The notes beneath the pieces were generated by a model. It made no database searches, was not told where the DNA came from, and was given only the letters and a program-made list of their open reading frames with translations. Of a DNA stretch of 64,000 bases, positions 53,741 through 64,000 are shown piece after piece (the first letter of the stretch is position 1; each line of letters opens with the position of its first letter). The position numbers and the translations under genes were made by a program. Source of the stretch: Serripes groenlandicus (lineage: Eukaryota > Mollusca > Bivalvia > Cardiida > Cardiidae); NCBI GenBank assembly GCA_031761405.1, contig JASEVX010000344.1, forward strand, positions 1 through 64,000, given 5' to 3'.

Positions 53741-53954
53741 TAATTTATTAAAAGTTTTTAAAACATTGTGGCAAAAGGAGAAGTTGTTCTTTATGAGTTA
53801 TGTCCTAATTCTTTAAATATGATGTTACGCTAACACATTACAGTCATATAAATAGCCCTGAGTTATTACTTCTTTTGCCTTATTGTTTTAAAAAGTATTC
53901 TGTTGCAGAGGGGTCAACAGAAGTCAACAGAAGTCTGTATGTGAAATAAGGGTT

Positions 53955-54965
53955 AGGGTTAAGGTTATTACATGTTGTTCATTACTTGTAAACATGTGCA
54001 TAATAGTGCCATACGTCTACAGGTAAATCAACGTTCAATTGCTATGGGTTGAGTTCCCCACAAAAAATCCACAAAATGCATTTACCCAACACAACACAAG
54101 TATAACGCTTTAGTTAATTGATTCTACATGTTTAGCTTCTTATTTTTTTACAATATACATTTGATAGTGAACAACTGATAATGTATATATTCTATAAAGA
54201 ATTAATATAAAGATATATATATATATATTTATTGTTCCGTTCAGTTCCGTTTCGCATTATACAGTTACTGTTGGGTAAATGTATTTTGCGAAACGGAACA
54301 AAACAACGACCTACATAACTATTCATTACTTGTAGCATGTGCATAATAGTGACGTCTAGAGGTAAGTAAATCAAAGTTCACTTGCAATGGGTTTGAATTC
54401 CCCCCCCCCCCCCCAACAAAAAACAAATCCGCAAAATGCATTCATCAACATATAACGTTATGGTTAATTGATTTTGCATGGTTTAGATTGTTTTACAATA
54501 TTCATTTGATATTGAGCTACTGATAATGTATATATTCTTTCAACAATTAATATAAAGATAAATATATAAATTTATTGTTCCGTTCAGTTCCGCATTATAC
54601 AGTTACATTATACTGTATTTTGCGGACCGGAACAAAAGCATAAAGCATCTATTTTCACGCATGTTAAATTGTATATAACTGCATTCTTTTTAATAATTAT
54701 AGTTTGACCAGTTCTTAATGATTATCTGCCGATTATTACTCACTAGCTTTCACAGATTTATAGATTTAACTCCGCACATGATATATATTTCTATCTTATG
54801 ACTTTGATTTATTAATTAATTTATATCGACTCATAAAAGAGACAGTTGATAACAGTATGCCCCTCCTGAACCAGATATTACTTAATTTTTATTAAACCGC
54901 AAGTACAATATATAAGTATGGAAACAGATATTCCCTGTCTGGTGCCCCATCACTTGTTCCGTTAC
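53955..54965. repeat. Right copy of the roughly 1-kb inverted repeat
   Basis: Reverse complement of 43950-45205: GGTAAATCAACGTTCAATTG and CACTTGCAATGGG blocks, GTTCCGTTCAGTTCCG hairpins at 54230-54310 and 54575-54635, then TAGATTTAACTCCGCACATG and CCCTGTCTGGTGCCCCATCA. It lacks the 44474-44747 insertion. A C-run at 54401-54414 is present only here. Confidence 0.85.
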
Positions 54966-55424
54966 GCAAAATACAGTTAGCCTGACCAGGTGAGCTTAAA
55001 AAACCTCTGAACACTTTTAAGTTCAACCTTTTGAATCAGAACATCATCTTCCTCAAATCTTGTTCAAGTGTGAACGGTGTCAAAGACTAGATCAGAATTT
55101 AGAAAACCTTGGAATTACGCTTTTTAGCCATTTTTTTTTTAAAATCCAGTACCTGAAACTTTAATCAAAATATTCATTTCAATCAAACCTCTTGTCAAAT
55201 TAAAACTGCATCACGTAAGGCCAATTTTTAAAAATACCTTGTGAACACATGTATTTTCCAATGTTCATTGCTATTGTTTCAGTCAAATCTTGTTAGAGTG
55301 ACAAAAACTAGGTATCTCATCGGATCATCAGGAAATCTTCTATAATGTTGATGTGCACCTGCTCACAAATGGCTATCATCTTTGTGTTCTTGTTTTTTTT
55401 ATCATTGACGGCGATTTTGATTAA
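54966..55424. other. Degenerate type B-like sequence, no gene
   Basis: Contains scattered phrases similar to type B units (TGTTCAAGTGTGAACGG, TTTCAGTCAAATCTTGTTAG) but too diverged to place unit boundaries. Confidence 0.4.
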
Positions 55425-56522
55425 AAAAAGAGGGCCATGAGGCCCTGGAATCGCTCACCCGAGAATGGGCTATTTAATACTTAACTCTTTCAGCACCAAT
55501 GGCAATATCATCAAGAAAAACATTCTGACCAAATTTCAAGAAAATGCAATCTCTATAGTGTTAACTAGATTGTCCTACAATTTGGCCTAGTGACTTTGTT
55601 GTTGACCATACTTGACCCATATTCGAACTTACCCTAAATATCATCAAGACAGCTATACTTATATAGTTATAACTTGGCCTAGATATCACTAAGACAAACA
55701 CTCTGACAAAGTTTCAACATGCTCAAGCCAAAAATGTGGCTTCCAGAGTATTAACAAGATTTTCCTTAAATTTGGCGTAGTCACCTAGTTTTTGACAGGA
55801 CATGACCCATATTCGAACTTGGTCTAGATATCCTCAGGACAAATTTTCTGATAAAATTTCAACATGCTCAAACTTAAAATGCGGCTTCAAGAGTGTTAAC
55901 AATATTTTCCTTAAATTTGACCTAGTTACCTAGTTTTTGACCCTACATAACCTATATTCGAACTTGATCTAGATATCATTCAGACAAACATTCTGAAAAT
56001 ATTTCAAGCTGCCGAAGCAAAAAATGCCGCCTCCAGAGTGTTAACAAGATTTTCCATAAATTTGGCCTAAATTTGGCATAAATTGACCTAGTTTTTGCCC
56101 CGACATAAGTTACTTAAGCAAAAAATGCGGCTTCTACAGTGTTAACAAGATTTCCCTTCAATTTGGCCTAGTAAACTAGTCAAATATTGAGGCCGACATG
56201 ACCTATATTCAAACTTGGCCCAGATATCACTAAGACAAACATTCTGACATAGTTTCAAGATGATCAAGCTAAAAATGCGGCTTGAAGAGCGTTAACAAGA
56301 TTTTCATTTAATTTGATCTAGTGACCTAGATTGTGACCCCAAATGACCCAGTTTCGAACTTGGCCTAGATTTGATGAAGATGTATGTTCTGATAAACTTT
56401 CATGATGATTAGATGCAAAATGTTGCCTCTAGAATGTTAACAAGCAAATGTTGACGACGAACGACGGACAAAAGTCGATCACAATAACTCACCTTGAGCA
56501 CTTCGTGCTCTGGTGAGCTAAT
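55425..56522. mobile_element. Type B satellite element, about six units
   Basis: 5' end AAGAGGGCCATGAGGCCCTG and TCGCTCACCCGAGAATGGGC. Units contain GTTAACAAGATTTTCCTTAA and CATGACCCATATTCGAACTT. 3' end GTTGACGACGAACGACGGAC, then AACTCACCTTGAGCACTTCG and TGCTCTGGTGAGC. The complete hairpin end makes this a good type example. Confidence 0.9.
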
Positions 56523-56756
56523 AATGTTAATGTTAATTGAAGAATAATTTGAAATTTAAATAAATGAAGTTGATGAATATGACCTAATATTTATAATTAC
56601 ATACATAATAGAATATACTTTATATTCAAACAGATTCGTTGTATTTCGCAAAACAATAGAGAAAACTCACAATAACTATTCTGAAAAAGTTTCAACAGGC
56701 CCAAGTAAAACAAGAGCACCGCGTACAGCACAGACGCTTGACTGATAGAAAACAGA

Positions 56757-58006
56757 AACAAGAGGGCCATGATGGCCCTGGAATCGCTCACCCGATTTTT
56801 TTTCCCCTTTACCTATATAAGTCCCGCCCCATGGCAGCCATAGTTTCTGACCAATCAACTTGGCTTGAAGGAATCTGATAGAAGGTCACCCTAGGAACAT
56901 TTCTACAAAATTATTTGAAAATCGGCCAGACACTTTTGGAGGAGAAGATTTTTTAAGTTTTCACTATAGCCATATAGTGCAAAATAGACCTGCCCACTGG
57001 CGGCCATGTTTTTTGACCAATCAACATGGCTTGAAGGAATCTGAAAGTGGGTCATTCAAGGAACATTTCTACTAAATTATTTGAAAAACGGCCTGACACT
57101 TTCGGAGAAGAAGATTTTTTAAGTTTTCACTTTGGCCATATAAGGCAAAATAGCCCCGCCCCCTGGCGGCCATGTTTTTCGACCAATCAACATGGCTTGA
57201 AGGAATCTGATAGAGGGTCACCCAAGGAACATTTCTACACAATTATTTGAAAATCGTCCATACACTTATGGAGGAGAAGATTTTTTAAGTTTTCACTATA
57301 GCCATAAAAGGCAAAATAGCCACGCCCCCTGGCGGCCATGTTTTTTGACTAATCAACATGGCTTGAAGGAATCTGATAGAAGATCACCCAAGGAACATTT
57401 CTAAAAAATTATTTGAAAATCGGCCTCACACTTTTGGAGGAGAAGATTTTTTAAGTTTGCACTATAGCCATATAAGGCAAAATAGCTCCACCACCCCTGG
57501 CGGCCATGTTTTTCGGCCAATCAACATGGCTTGAAGGAATCTGATAGAAGGTCACCCAAGGAACATTTCTACAAAATTATTTGAAAATCGGCCTGACACT
57601 TTCGGAGGAGAAGATTTTTTAAGTTTTCACTATAGCCATATAAGGCAAATTAGCCCCGCCCCCCCTGGCAGCCATGTTTTTCGACCAATCAACATGGCTT
57701 GTAGGAATATGATAGAGGGTCATCTAAGGAACATTTCTACAAAATTATTTGAAAATCTGCCAACCAGTTTGGGAGAAGAAGAATTTTGAAGTTTTTTCGG
57801 TTTCGTTGCCATGGAAACCAGAATTTTGCATGGATCCCAAAAATTTGAAGGAATTCTGGTGAGGTCATTGAGAGGATGCTTTCTGTGAAGTTTCATCCAA
57901 ATTGACCCACTGGTTACTGAGGAGAAGAAGTTGACGCACGACGCACGACGGACGCCGGACAAAAGGCGATCACAATAACTCACCTTGAGCAAAGCTCAGG
58001 TGAGCT
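56757..58006. mobile_element. Type A satellite element, six units of about 166 bp
   Basis: 5' end AAACAAGAGGGCCATGATGG. GGAACATTTCTAC marks recur at 56894, 57060, 57226, 57392 and 57560. The closing block is CGTTGCCATGGAAACCAGAA, then TTGACGCACGACGCACGACG and CACCTTGAGCAAAGCTCAGG, TGAGC. Confidence 0.92.
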
Positions 58007-58061
58007 AAAAAGCTGAGCTGAACAAAAAACCTTAACCGGATGACCACGCCGCCGCCACAGA

Positions 58062-59440
58062 AAACAAGAGGCCCAAGAGGGCCAGTATCGCTCCACGGCC
58101 ATAAGGCAAAAATCAAATCTCCAAACAGCCCTGCTTCCTGTTTGCCATGTTTTTTACCAACCACCATGGCTTAAAGGAATCGTGTAGAGTGTCACCCAAG
58201 GAATGTTTCTTCAAAATTATTTGAAAATTGGACCGACACTTTCGGAGGAGAGGATATTTTAAGTTTTCACTAAAGCCATATAAGGCAAAATAGCCCCACC
58301 CCCTGGTAGCCATATTTTTCAACCAATCAACATGGCTTGAAGGAATCTGATAGAAGGTCATCCTAGGAACATTTCTACAAAATTATTTGAATATCAGCCA
58401 GACACTTTCGGAGAAGAAGATTTTTTAAGTTTTCTCTTTAGCCATATAAGGCAAAATAGCCCAGCCTTCTTGCGGCCATGCTTTTTTACTAATCAACATG
58501 GCTTGAAGGAATCTGATAGAGGGTCAGCCAAGGAACATCTCTACAAAATTATTTGAAAATCGGCTGAACACTTTCGGAGAAGAAGATTTTTTAAGTTTTC
58601 ACTTTAGCTATATAAGGCAAAATAGCCCCGCCCCCTAGCGGCCATGTTTTTCAACCAATCAACATTTCTTGAAGGAATCTAATAAAGGGTCACCCAAGGA
58701 ACTTTTCTACAAAATTATTTGAAAATCGGCTGGATACTTTCGGAGGAGAAGATTTTTTAAGTTTTCCCTATAGCCATATAGGCAAAAGAGCCCCGCCCTC
58801 TGGCGTCCATGTATTTTTATCAATCAACATGGCTTGAAGAATCTGATAGAGGGTCACCCAATGAACATTTCTACAAAATTATTTGAAAATCGGCTGAACA
58901 CTTTCGGAGAAGATTTTTTTTTAAGTTTTCACTTTAGCCATATAGGCAAAATAGCCCCGCCCTCTGGCGGCCATGTTTTTCTTACCAATCAAAATGGCTT
59001 GAAGGAATCTGATAAAGGGTCACCCAAGGAACATTTCTACAAAATTATTTGAAAATCGGCCCGACACTTTTGGAGAAGAAGATTTTTTACGTTTTCAATA
59101 TTTTTTTCTTTTTGTTGCCATGGAAACCAGAATTATGGATGGATAAAAAAAATTGAAGGAATTTAAGAGAGGACATTGAGAGGATGCTTCCTATGAAGTT
59201 TCAACCAAATTGGCTAAGTGGTTAGGGAGAAGAAGTCGTTTAAAGGAAAAAGTTAACGCACGCACAGACGCACGCACGACGGACAATTCGCCATGACATA
59301 AACTCGACTGGCTTTCAGCAAGTGGAGCTAAAAAGCTGAGCTGTACGAAAAACCTTAACCGGATGATCACGCCGCCGCTGACGACGACGCCAGGGTCATG
59401 ACAATAGCTCTCGTTTTTTCAAAAGTCGAGCTAATAAAAT
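58062..59440. mobile_element. Type A satellite element, about six units, divergent ends
   Basis: 5' end AACAAGAGGCCCAAGAGGGC. Normal type A units, closing block TTTGTTGCCATGGAAACCAG, then AACGCACGCACAGACGCACG. The sequence after it (AAAAGCTGAGCTGTACGAAA) repeats the text found just before the element at 58010 (AAAAGCTGAGCTGAACAAAA). Either a duplicated end or an insertion into a related element explains this. Confidence 0.82.
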
Positions 59441-59449
59441 GTGATCTGT

Positions 59450-60113
59450 AAAATGTTAACAAAAGTTTGCTCAAATATGGCCTATTAGCCTTGATTTTGA
59501 GCCATATTTAGAAAAAGTCTAAATGTATCAAGGCAACATTTTTTTACATTTTTGCCTAGTGACAGTTGTTGATCAAACATGACCCTTATTCGAACTTAGC
59601 CTATATATCATCAAGACAAACATTCTGACAGTTTCAACATGATTAAGTCACAAAATGCAGCGAACAAAGTGTTAATAAGATTTTCCTTCAATTTGGCCTA
59701 TTGCCCTAGTTGTTGACCCAACATGACCCATATTCGAACGTGGCCTAGATATCACAAAGACAAAAATGTAGTCTCTATAGTGTTAACAAGATTTTTCTAC
59801 AATTTGGCTTAGTGACTTAGCTTTTGACCAGACCTGACCCTCATTCTAACTTAGCCTAGATATCATCCAGGCAAATATTCTGTCAAAGTTTAATCATGCT
59901 CAATCCAAAAAGGCTGCTTCCAGATTGTTAACAAGATTTTCCTTTAATTTGGCCTAGAAATCAGCAAGATAGAAAAACTGAATAAGTTTCATTTAGATTG
60001 AATGAAAATAGTTGGCCTCAAGTTGGTAAGCAAATTGTTGACGACGGACGAACAAAGGACAAAAGGCAATTACGAAAACTCACCTTGAGCAATTTGTGCT
60101 CTCGTGAGCTAAC
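59450..60113. mobile_element. Type B satellite element, four units, 5' end unclear
   Basis: Units with CATGACCCTTATTCGAACTT and GTTAACAAGATTTTTCTACA. 3' end GTTGACGACGGACGAACAAA, CACCTTGAGCAATTTGTGCT, CGTGAGC. The usual GAGGGCCATGA start was not found. Confidence 0.8.
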
Positions 60114-60246
60114 AAGGCGCATAACTCTACGAATATGGTTGACAGAGTTGTGTGACTTGCTGCAGATGTTTTTATTGTCATTAGAAACAAATATGCCAAA
60201 GTTGAAGCAAATATGATTGATGGTATAGAAGATATCAGTATTTGTA

Positions 60247-61616
60247 AACAAGAGGTACATGATGGCCCTAGATTGCTCACCTGAATTATGCAATGTGATT
60301 TCTAATGCAAAACATATCAAGACAATTATTCTGACAAAGAATCAAATAATACCTCCAGAGGTTTTTCCTTCATTTCGCTAAAGTGACCTATTTTATTTTT
60401 TTTACCTTATATATGACCCATATTCGAACATGGACTAGATATCATCAAGACAAACATTCTGACAAAGTTTCAGCTTGCTCAAAGTAAAAATGCAGCCTCC
60501 AGAGTTTTAACATTATTTTCCTTAATTTGACCTAGTGACCTAGTTTCAACCCCAATATGACCCATATTCGATCTTAGACTAGATATCATTAAGAGAAACA
60601 TTCTGACAACATTTCAAACATGCGGTATCTAGAGTGTTTACAAGATTTTCCTTCAATATATGATCTATATTCGTACTTGACCAGACTTGACCTAGATATC
60701 ATTAAGATAAACATTCTGCCCAAATTGTAAGCTGCTGAAGCAAAATATGCGGCTTCTACAGTTTTAACCCTGTCCCACATACAACAAATCTGCAGCAGAT
60801 AACTTTGAAAACATAGTGACAAAATCCTGAAAATCTCCATAAAAGAAATAAATTTGAAAACATTGTGGCCAAAGGAGAAACTGCTCATAATGAGCAATTT
60901 CCCCGTTGGCCACAATATTTTCAAAAGTTGTCTGTTGCTATTGCATCAAAATGCGTCTGCAGGTGGGAAAGGGTTAACAAGATTTCCCTTCAATTTGGCC
61001 TAGTTACCTCGTTTTTAAACAGACATGACCTACATCATCAAGACAAACATTCTGAGTTTTAACATGCATGCCCAAGTTGAAAATGTGGCCTCTACAATGT
61101 TAACAAGATTACCCTTCAATTTGGCCTAGTGACCTAGTTCCTGACCCAATATGACCCATAATCAAACTTGACCTAGATATTTTTAAGACAAACATTCTGA
61201 CAAAATTTCAAACTGCTGAAGCAAAAATTGCGGCCTCTGGAGTGTTAACAAGATTTTCCTTCAATTTGACCTAGTGACCTACTTTTTGACACGAAAGGCC
61301 TATGTTCAAACTTGACCTACATATAATCAAGACAAACATTCTGATAAAGTTTCAACATGCTCAAGTTGAAAATGTGGCCTCCAGAGAGTTAACAAGATTT
61401 CTCTTCAATTTGACCTAGTGACCTCGTTTTTTACCTCATATAGCCGAGTTTCGAACTTCTGATACAATTTCATGAAGATTTGAAGCAAAATGTAGCCTGT
61501 AGAGTGTTAACAAGCTGAAATGTTGACGGCGCACGACGGACGATGCACGACGGACGGACGCCGGACAAAATGGGATCACAATAGCTCGACTTGCACTTCG
61601 TGCATAGGTGAGCTAA
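60247..61616. mobile_element. Type B satellite element, about seven units, with a MITE insertion
   Basis: 5' end AAACAAGAGGTACATGATGG and TTGCTCACCTGAATTATGCA. 3' end ACGGCGCACGACGGACGATG, CTCGACTTGCACTTCGTGCA and TAGGTGAGC. Interrupted by a P1 MITE at 60768-60973. Confidence 0.9.
60768..60973. mobile_element. piggyBac-like MITE (P1), complete, with TTAA borders
   Basis: 206 bp, starts CCCTGTCCCACATACAACAA, ends GCAGGTGGGAAAGGG, flanked by TTAA at 60764-60767 and 60974-60977. Left arm CTGCAGCAGATAACTTTGAA, centre GCTCATAATGAGC, right arm GGCCACAATATTTTCAAAAG. The uninterrupted host repeat is visible at 56130-56165 with a single TTAA, so this is a clean insertion. Confidence 0.93.
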
Positions 61617-62290
61617 AAAGACAAGCATTCCGATAGAGTTTCAACATGCTCAAGTTAAAAAAACGGCCTCCAGAGTGTTAACAATATTTTCCTTTAATTT
61701 GACAAAGTGACCAAGTTTTTGATCTCATATGGCCTAGTTTGGAACTTGTCCAAGATTTAATGGAAATGAATGTTCTCATAAGCTTTCACGAAGATAGGAT
61801 GCAAAATGTAGCCTGTAGAGTGTTAACAAAGCAACCGTTGTCGTTGGGCGATGGACCAACGCCAGACAAAATGTGATCACAAAAGCTCACCTTGAGCACT
61901 TCGTGCACAGGTGAGCTAAAAACTTAAATCAACGCAGACGCTGTCGCAAGTGCAATAGCCTCATGACAGTCTCCAGAGTGTTGAAACGATTTTTCATTAG
62001 TTTGGCATTGTGATCTATTTTTTTTACCCAATATGACCCATATTCAAACTTGACCTAGCTATCATTAAGACAAAAAATCTAACAAAATTTCAAACTGCTG
62101 AAGCAAAAATTACGGCCTCTAGAGTGTTAACGAGGTTTTCCTTCAATTTGACCTAGTGACCTAGTTGTTGACCTGATAATTTCAAACTTGTCAAAGATTT
62201 GATTGAGATAAATGTTCTGATAAACTTTCATTACTATGTTGGCGATGACAATAGCTCACCTTGAGCAATTTGTGCTTAGGTGAGCTAACA
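61617..62290. mobile_element. Two short type B elements in tandem
   Basis: 61617-61920 (two units, ending AGACAAAATGTGATCACAAA and GAGCACTTCGTGCACAGGTG) and 61930-62290 (two units, ending CTCACCTTGAGCAATTTGTG and CTTAGGTGAGC). Both lack a clear 5' end. They may be 5'-truncated copies. Confidence 0.8.
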
Positions 62291-62640
62291 CTAATGAGTT
62301 ATGTGTCTATATCATATATATTAATCAGGCCATGGAATTCCTCGACATATTCTACCGTATTGTTATTCTGCATTTGAATCGTCCGTTTTGGAGTATGTTT
62401 TTTTGTTGAAATATATCAAATACAAGAGCTGTCGGAGGACAGCACGCTGGACTTTTTTTCTGCTTGCCAATAAAACAAAACTTTTTTGGTTGGTACAGAA
62501 AACATAACCAAGTACGAAAAAGGGTCATGATTCTTACATAAATAAACCTTTACTGAATGATATACTGTTGTTGGAGGTAATGATTGCAACAAGATGTTTG
62601 AAAGTGTTTAAAGTTTTATCTCTTATTGTTTTTAAAAACA
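62291..62640. other. Unassigned spacer
   Basis: Contains ACAAGAGCTGTCGGAGGACA near 62423, which looks like the start of yet another element family (hairpin-like GCTGTCGGAGGACAGC), followed by AT-rich sequence without genes. Confidence 0.45.
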
Positions 62641-63134
62641 AGAGGCCCATGAGGGCCTATGCTCTACTGGTATGGTTCTTTGGTAATTTTCAATCCAGAG
62701 CATGTATGTATAGTGAAGATTGGATAGTAAATGAAGGCTCTTATGTGTTCGCACGCTGTATTATAGCAATTTTGACAATTTCAAGGGCCATAATCCAGTC
62801 ATGCAAAGGCACATCTGGCTGGTTTTCAAAAGGAACCAAGCTCTCATCAATATTTAACTACTATCTAAGTTTGGTGAAGATCAGAGAGTAAATGGAGCCT
62901 CTATTGTGTTCACAAGCTCTATTATAGCATTTTTGACAATTTCAAGGGCCATAATCCAGTCTTGCATGAGCGGATCTGGCTGGTTTGTGAAAGGAACCGA
63001 ACTTTCATCATTATTTAACTACTATCTAAGTTTGGTGAAGATTGAATAGTAAATGGAGGCTCTATTGTGTTCACAAGCTGTATTATAGCAATTTTGACAA
63101 TTTCAAGGGCCATAATCCAGTCATGCAAGGGCAC
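62641..63134. mobile_element. Satellite element K (161-bp units, about three), joined to a type A fragment
   Basis: 5' end AACAAGAGGCCCATGAGGGC. GGGCCATAATCCAGTC marks recur at 62785, 62946 and 63107. Units also have AGTTTGGTGAAGAT and GTTCACAAGCTCTATTATAG. The third unit stops at CACATCTGGGGGCCATATTT where type A sequence begins. Confidence 0.85.
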
Positions 63135-63560
63135 ATCTGGGGGCCATATTTTTTGACCAATCAACATGGCTTGAAGGAATCTGATAGAGGGTCACCCTAT
63201 GAACATTTCTACAAAATTAATTTGAAAAACGGCTCGACACTTTCGGAGGAGAAGATTTTTTCAGTTTTCACTATAGCCATATAAGGCAAAATAGCCACGC
63301 CCTCCCGCCTAGCGGCCATGTTTTTTGACCAATCAACATGGCTTGAAGGAATCTGATAGAGGGTCACCCAAGAAACCTTTCTACAACATTATTTGAAAAT
63401 AGGCCAGACACTTTTGGAGAAGAAGATTTTTTAAGTTTCCACTTTAGCAATATAAGGCAAAAAGGCCCAGTCCCCTGGGTGCTATGTTTTTTGACCAATC
63501 AACATGACTTGAAGGAATCTGATAGAGGGTCACCCAAGGAACATTTTTCCAAAAAAAATT
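63135..63560. mobile_element. Type A fragment, two to three units, both ends missing
   Basis: Starts mid-unit (GGCCATATTTTTTGACCAAT) and stops mid-unit (GGAACATTTTTCCAAAAAAA). The 3' hairpin end is absent. A short AAAAAGTAGGGTTGTACGAA tail resembles the text after the element at 58062. Confidence 0.8.
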
Positions 63561-63614
63561 ATATTATGAGCTAAAAAGTAGGGTTGTACGAAAAACTTAA
63601 CCAAAATTCTTAGT

Positions 63615-64000
63615 CAAACAAGAGGGCCATGAGGCCCTGGAATCGCTCACCTGAGAATGGGCTATTTAAAACATAACTCTTTCAGCACCAATGGCAATAT
63701 CATCAAGATAAACTTTCTGACAAAATTTCAAGCTGCTCAAGTCAAAAATGCGATCTCTATAGTGTTAACTAGATTGTTCTACAATTTGACCTAGTGACTT
63801 AGTTGTTGACCCGATATGACCCATATTCAAACTTGACCTAGATATCACTAAGTGAAATTTCAACATGCTCAAGCCAAAAATGTGGCTTCCAGAGTGTTAA
63901 CAAGATTTTCTTAAATTTGGCCTAGTGAGCTAGTTTTTGACCAGACATGACCCAAATTCAAATTTGACCTAGATATCATCAAGACAAACTTTCTGACAAA
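63615..64000. mobile_element. Type B satellite element, runs off the window
   Basis: 5' end AACAAGAGGGCCATGAGGCC and CACCTGAGAATGGGCTATTT, nearly identical to the element at 55425. Two units are visible before the window ends. Confidence 0.9.

Noticed and set aside
57047..57250. Short open frames in type A elements (ISTKLFE..., also 58834-59052)
   Set aside because: They recur in each unit without codon-level conservation. They are shadows of the satellite.
42476..61616. LTR retrotransposon or LINE
   Set aside because: I looked for reverse transcriptase, integrase, gag-like fingers and LTR pairs and saw none. The direct repeats are satellite units.

Overview
This is a eukaryotic, AT-rich, repeat-dense window. 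I infer a bivalve mollusc, probably a heterodont clam or mussel. The reasons are three tRNA-derived SINE families, palindromic MITEs, satellite-bearing elements that begin GAGGGCCATGATGGCCC and end in a GTGAGC-type terminus, an NLR-type NACHT gene, and spliced genes with GT-AG introns. The species call rests on recall of bivalve repeat style and could not be tested here. There is no operon structure, rRNA or functional tRNA gene.

Layout. 1-14.9 kb is gene-free. It holds a CT microsatellite, five tandem arrays of different unit length (29-30, 78, 80, 84 and 62 bp), SINEs and MITEs. At 15.1-19.2 kb a spliced gene is supported. Its first visible exon is about 50 copies of a 42-bp (14-residue) repeat, followed by two short exons whose splice phases agree with the repeat frame. 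From 20.28 to 37.94 kb lies what I interpret as one large DNA transposon of ISL2EU/Harbinger-like type, bounded by inverted GCAGGCACA ends with CAACGTTG subterminal motifs. Inside it are a plus-strand SAP-like/SWIM/YqaJ-nuclease/PHD gene, a minus-strand three-exon THAP gene, a minus-strand three-exon Crypton-like tyrosine recombinase gene with an open frame, and a minus-strand HTH/DDE transposase with a frameshift. Nested inside are SINEs, foldback elements, piggyBac-like MITEs and a hAT remnant. At 37.76-40.54 kb a NACHT-LRR (NLR-like) gene reads directly into the right end of that transposon, so its last 58 residues are transposon-encoded.

41.9-64 kb is almost entirely satellite-bearing interspersed elements. 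At least two unrelated central repeats (about 166 bp and about 145 bp) share the same ends, insert into one another without visible target duplication, and are best explained as Helentron/Helitron-like non-autonomous elements. Other arrays (151, 148/166, 123 and 161 bp) follow a similar plan, several ending in a GACGGAC-rich module. A roughly 1-kb inverted repeat (43.95-45.2 kb versus 53.96-54.97 kb) brackets part of this region.

How it fits together: in the transposon the nuclease gene and the THAP/DDE genes point inward from opposite ends and converge, the expected plan for a two-gene element. The in-frame stop in the nuclease gene and the frameshift in the DDE gene suggest it is no longer autonomous. 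The tyrosine recombinase between them has an uninterrupted 479-codon frame across three phase-matched exons and may be a separate, younger or domesticated gene.
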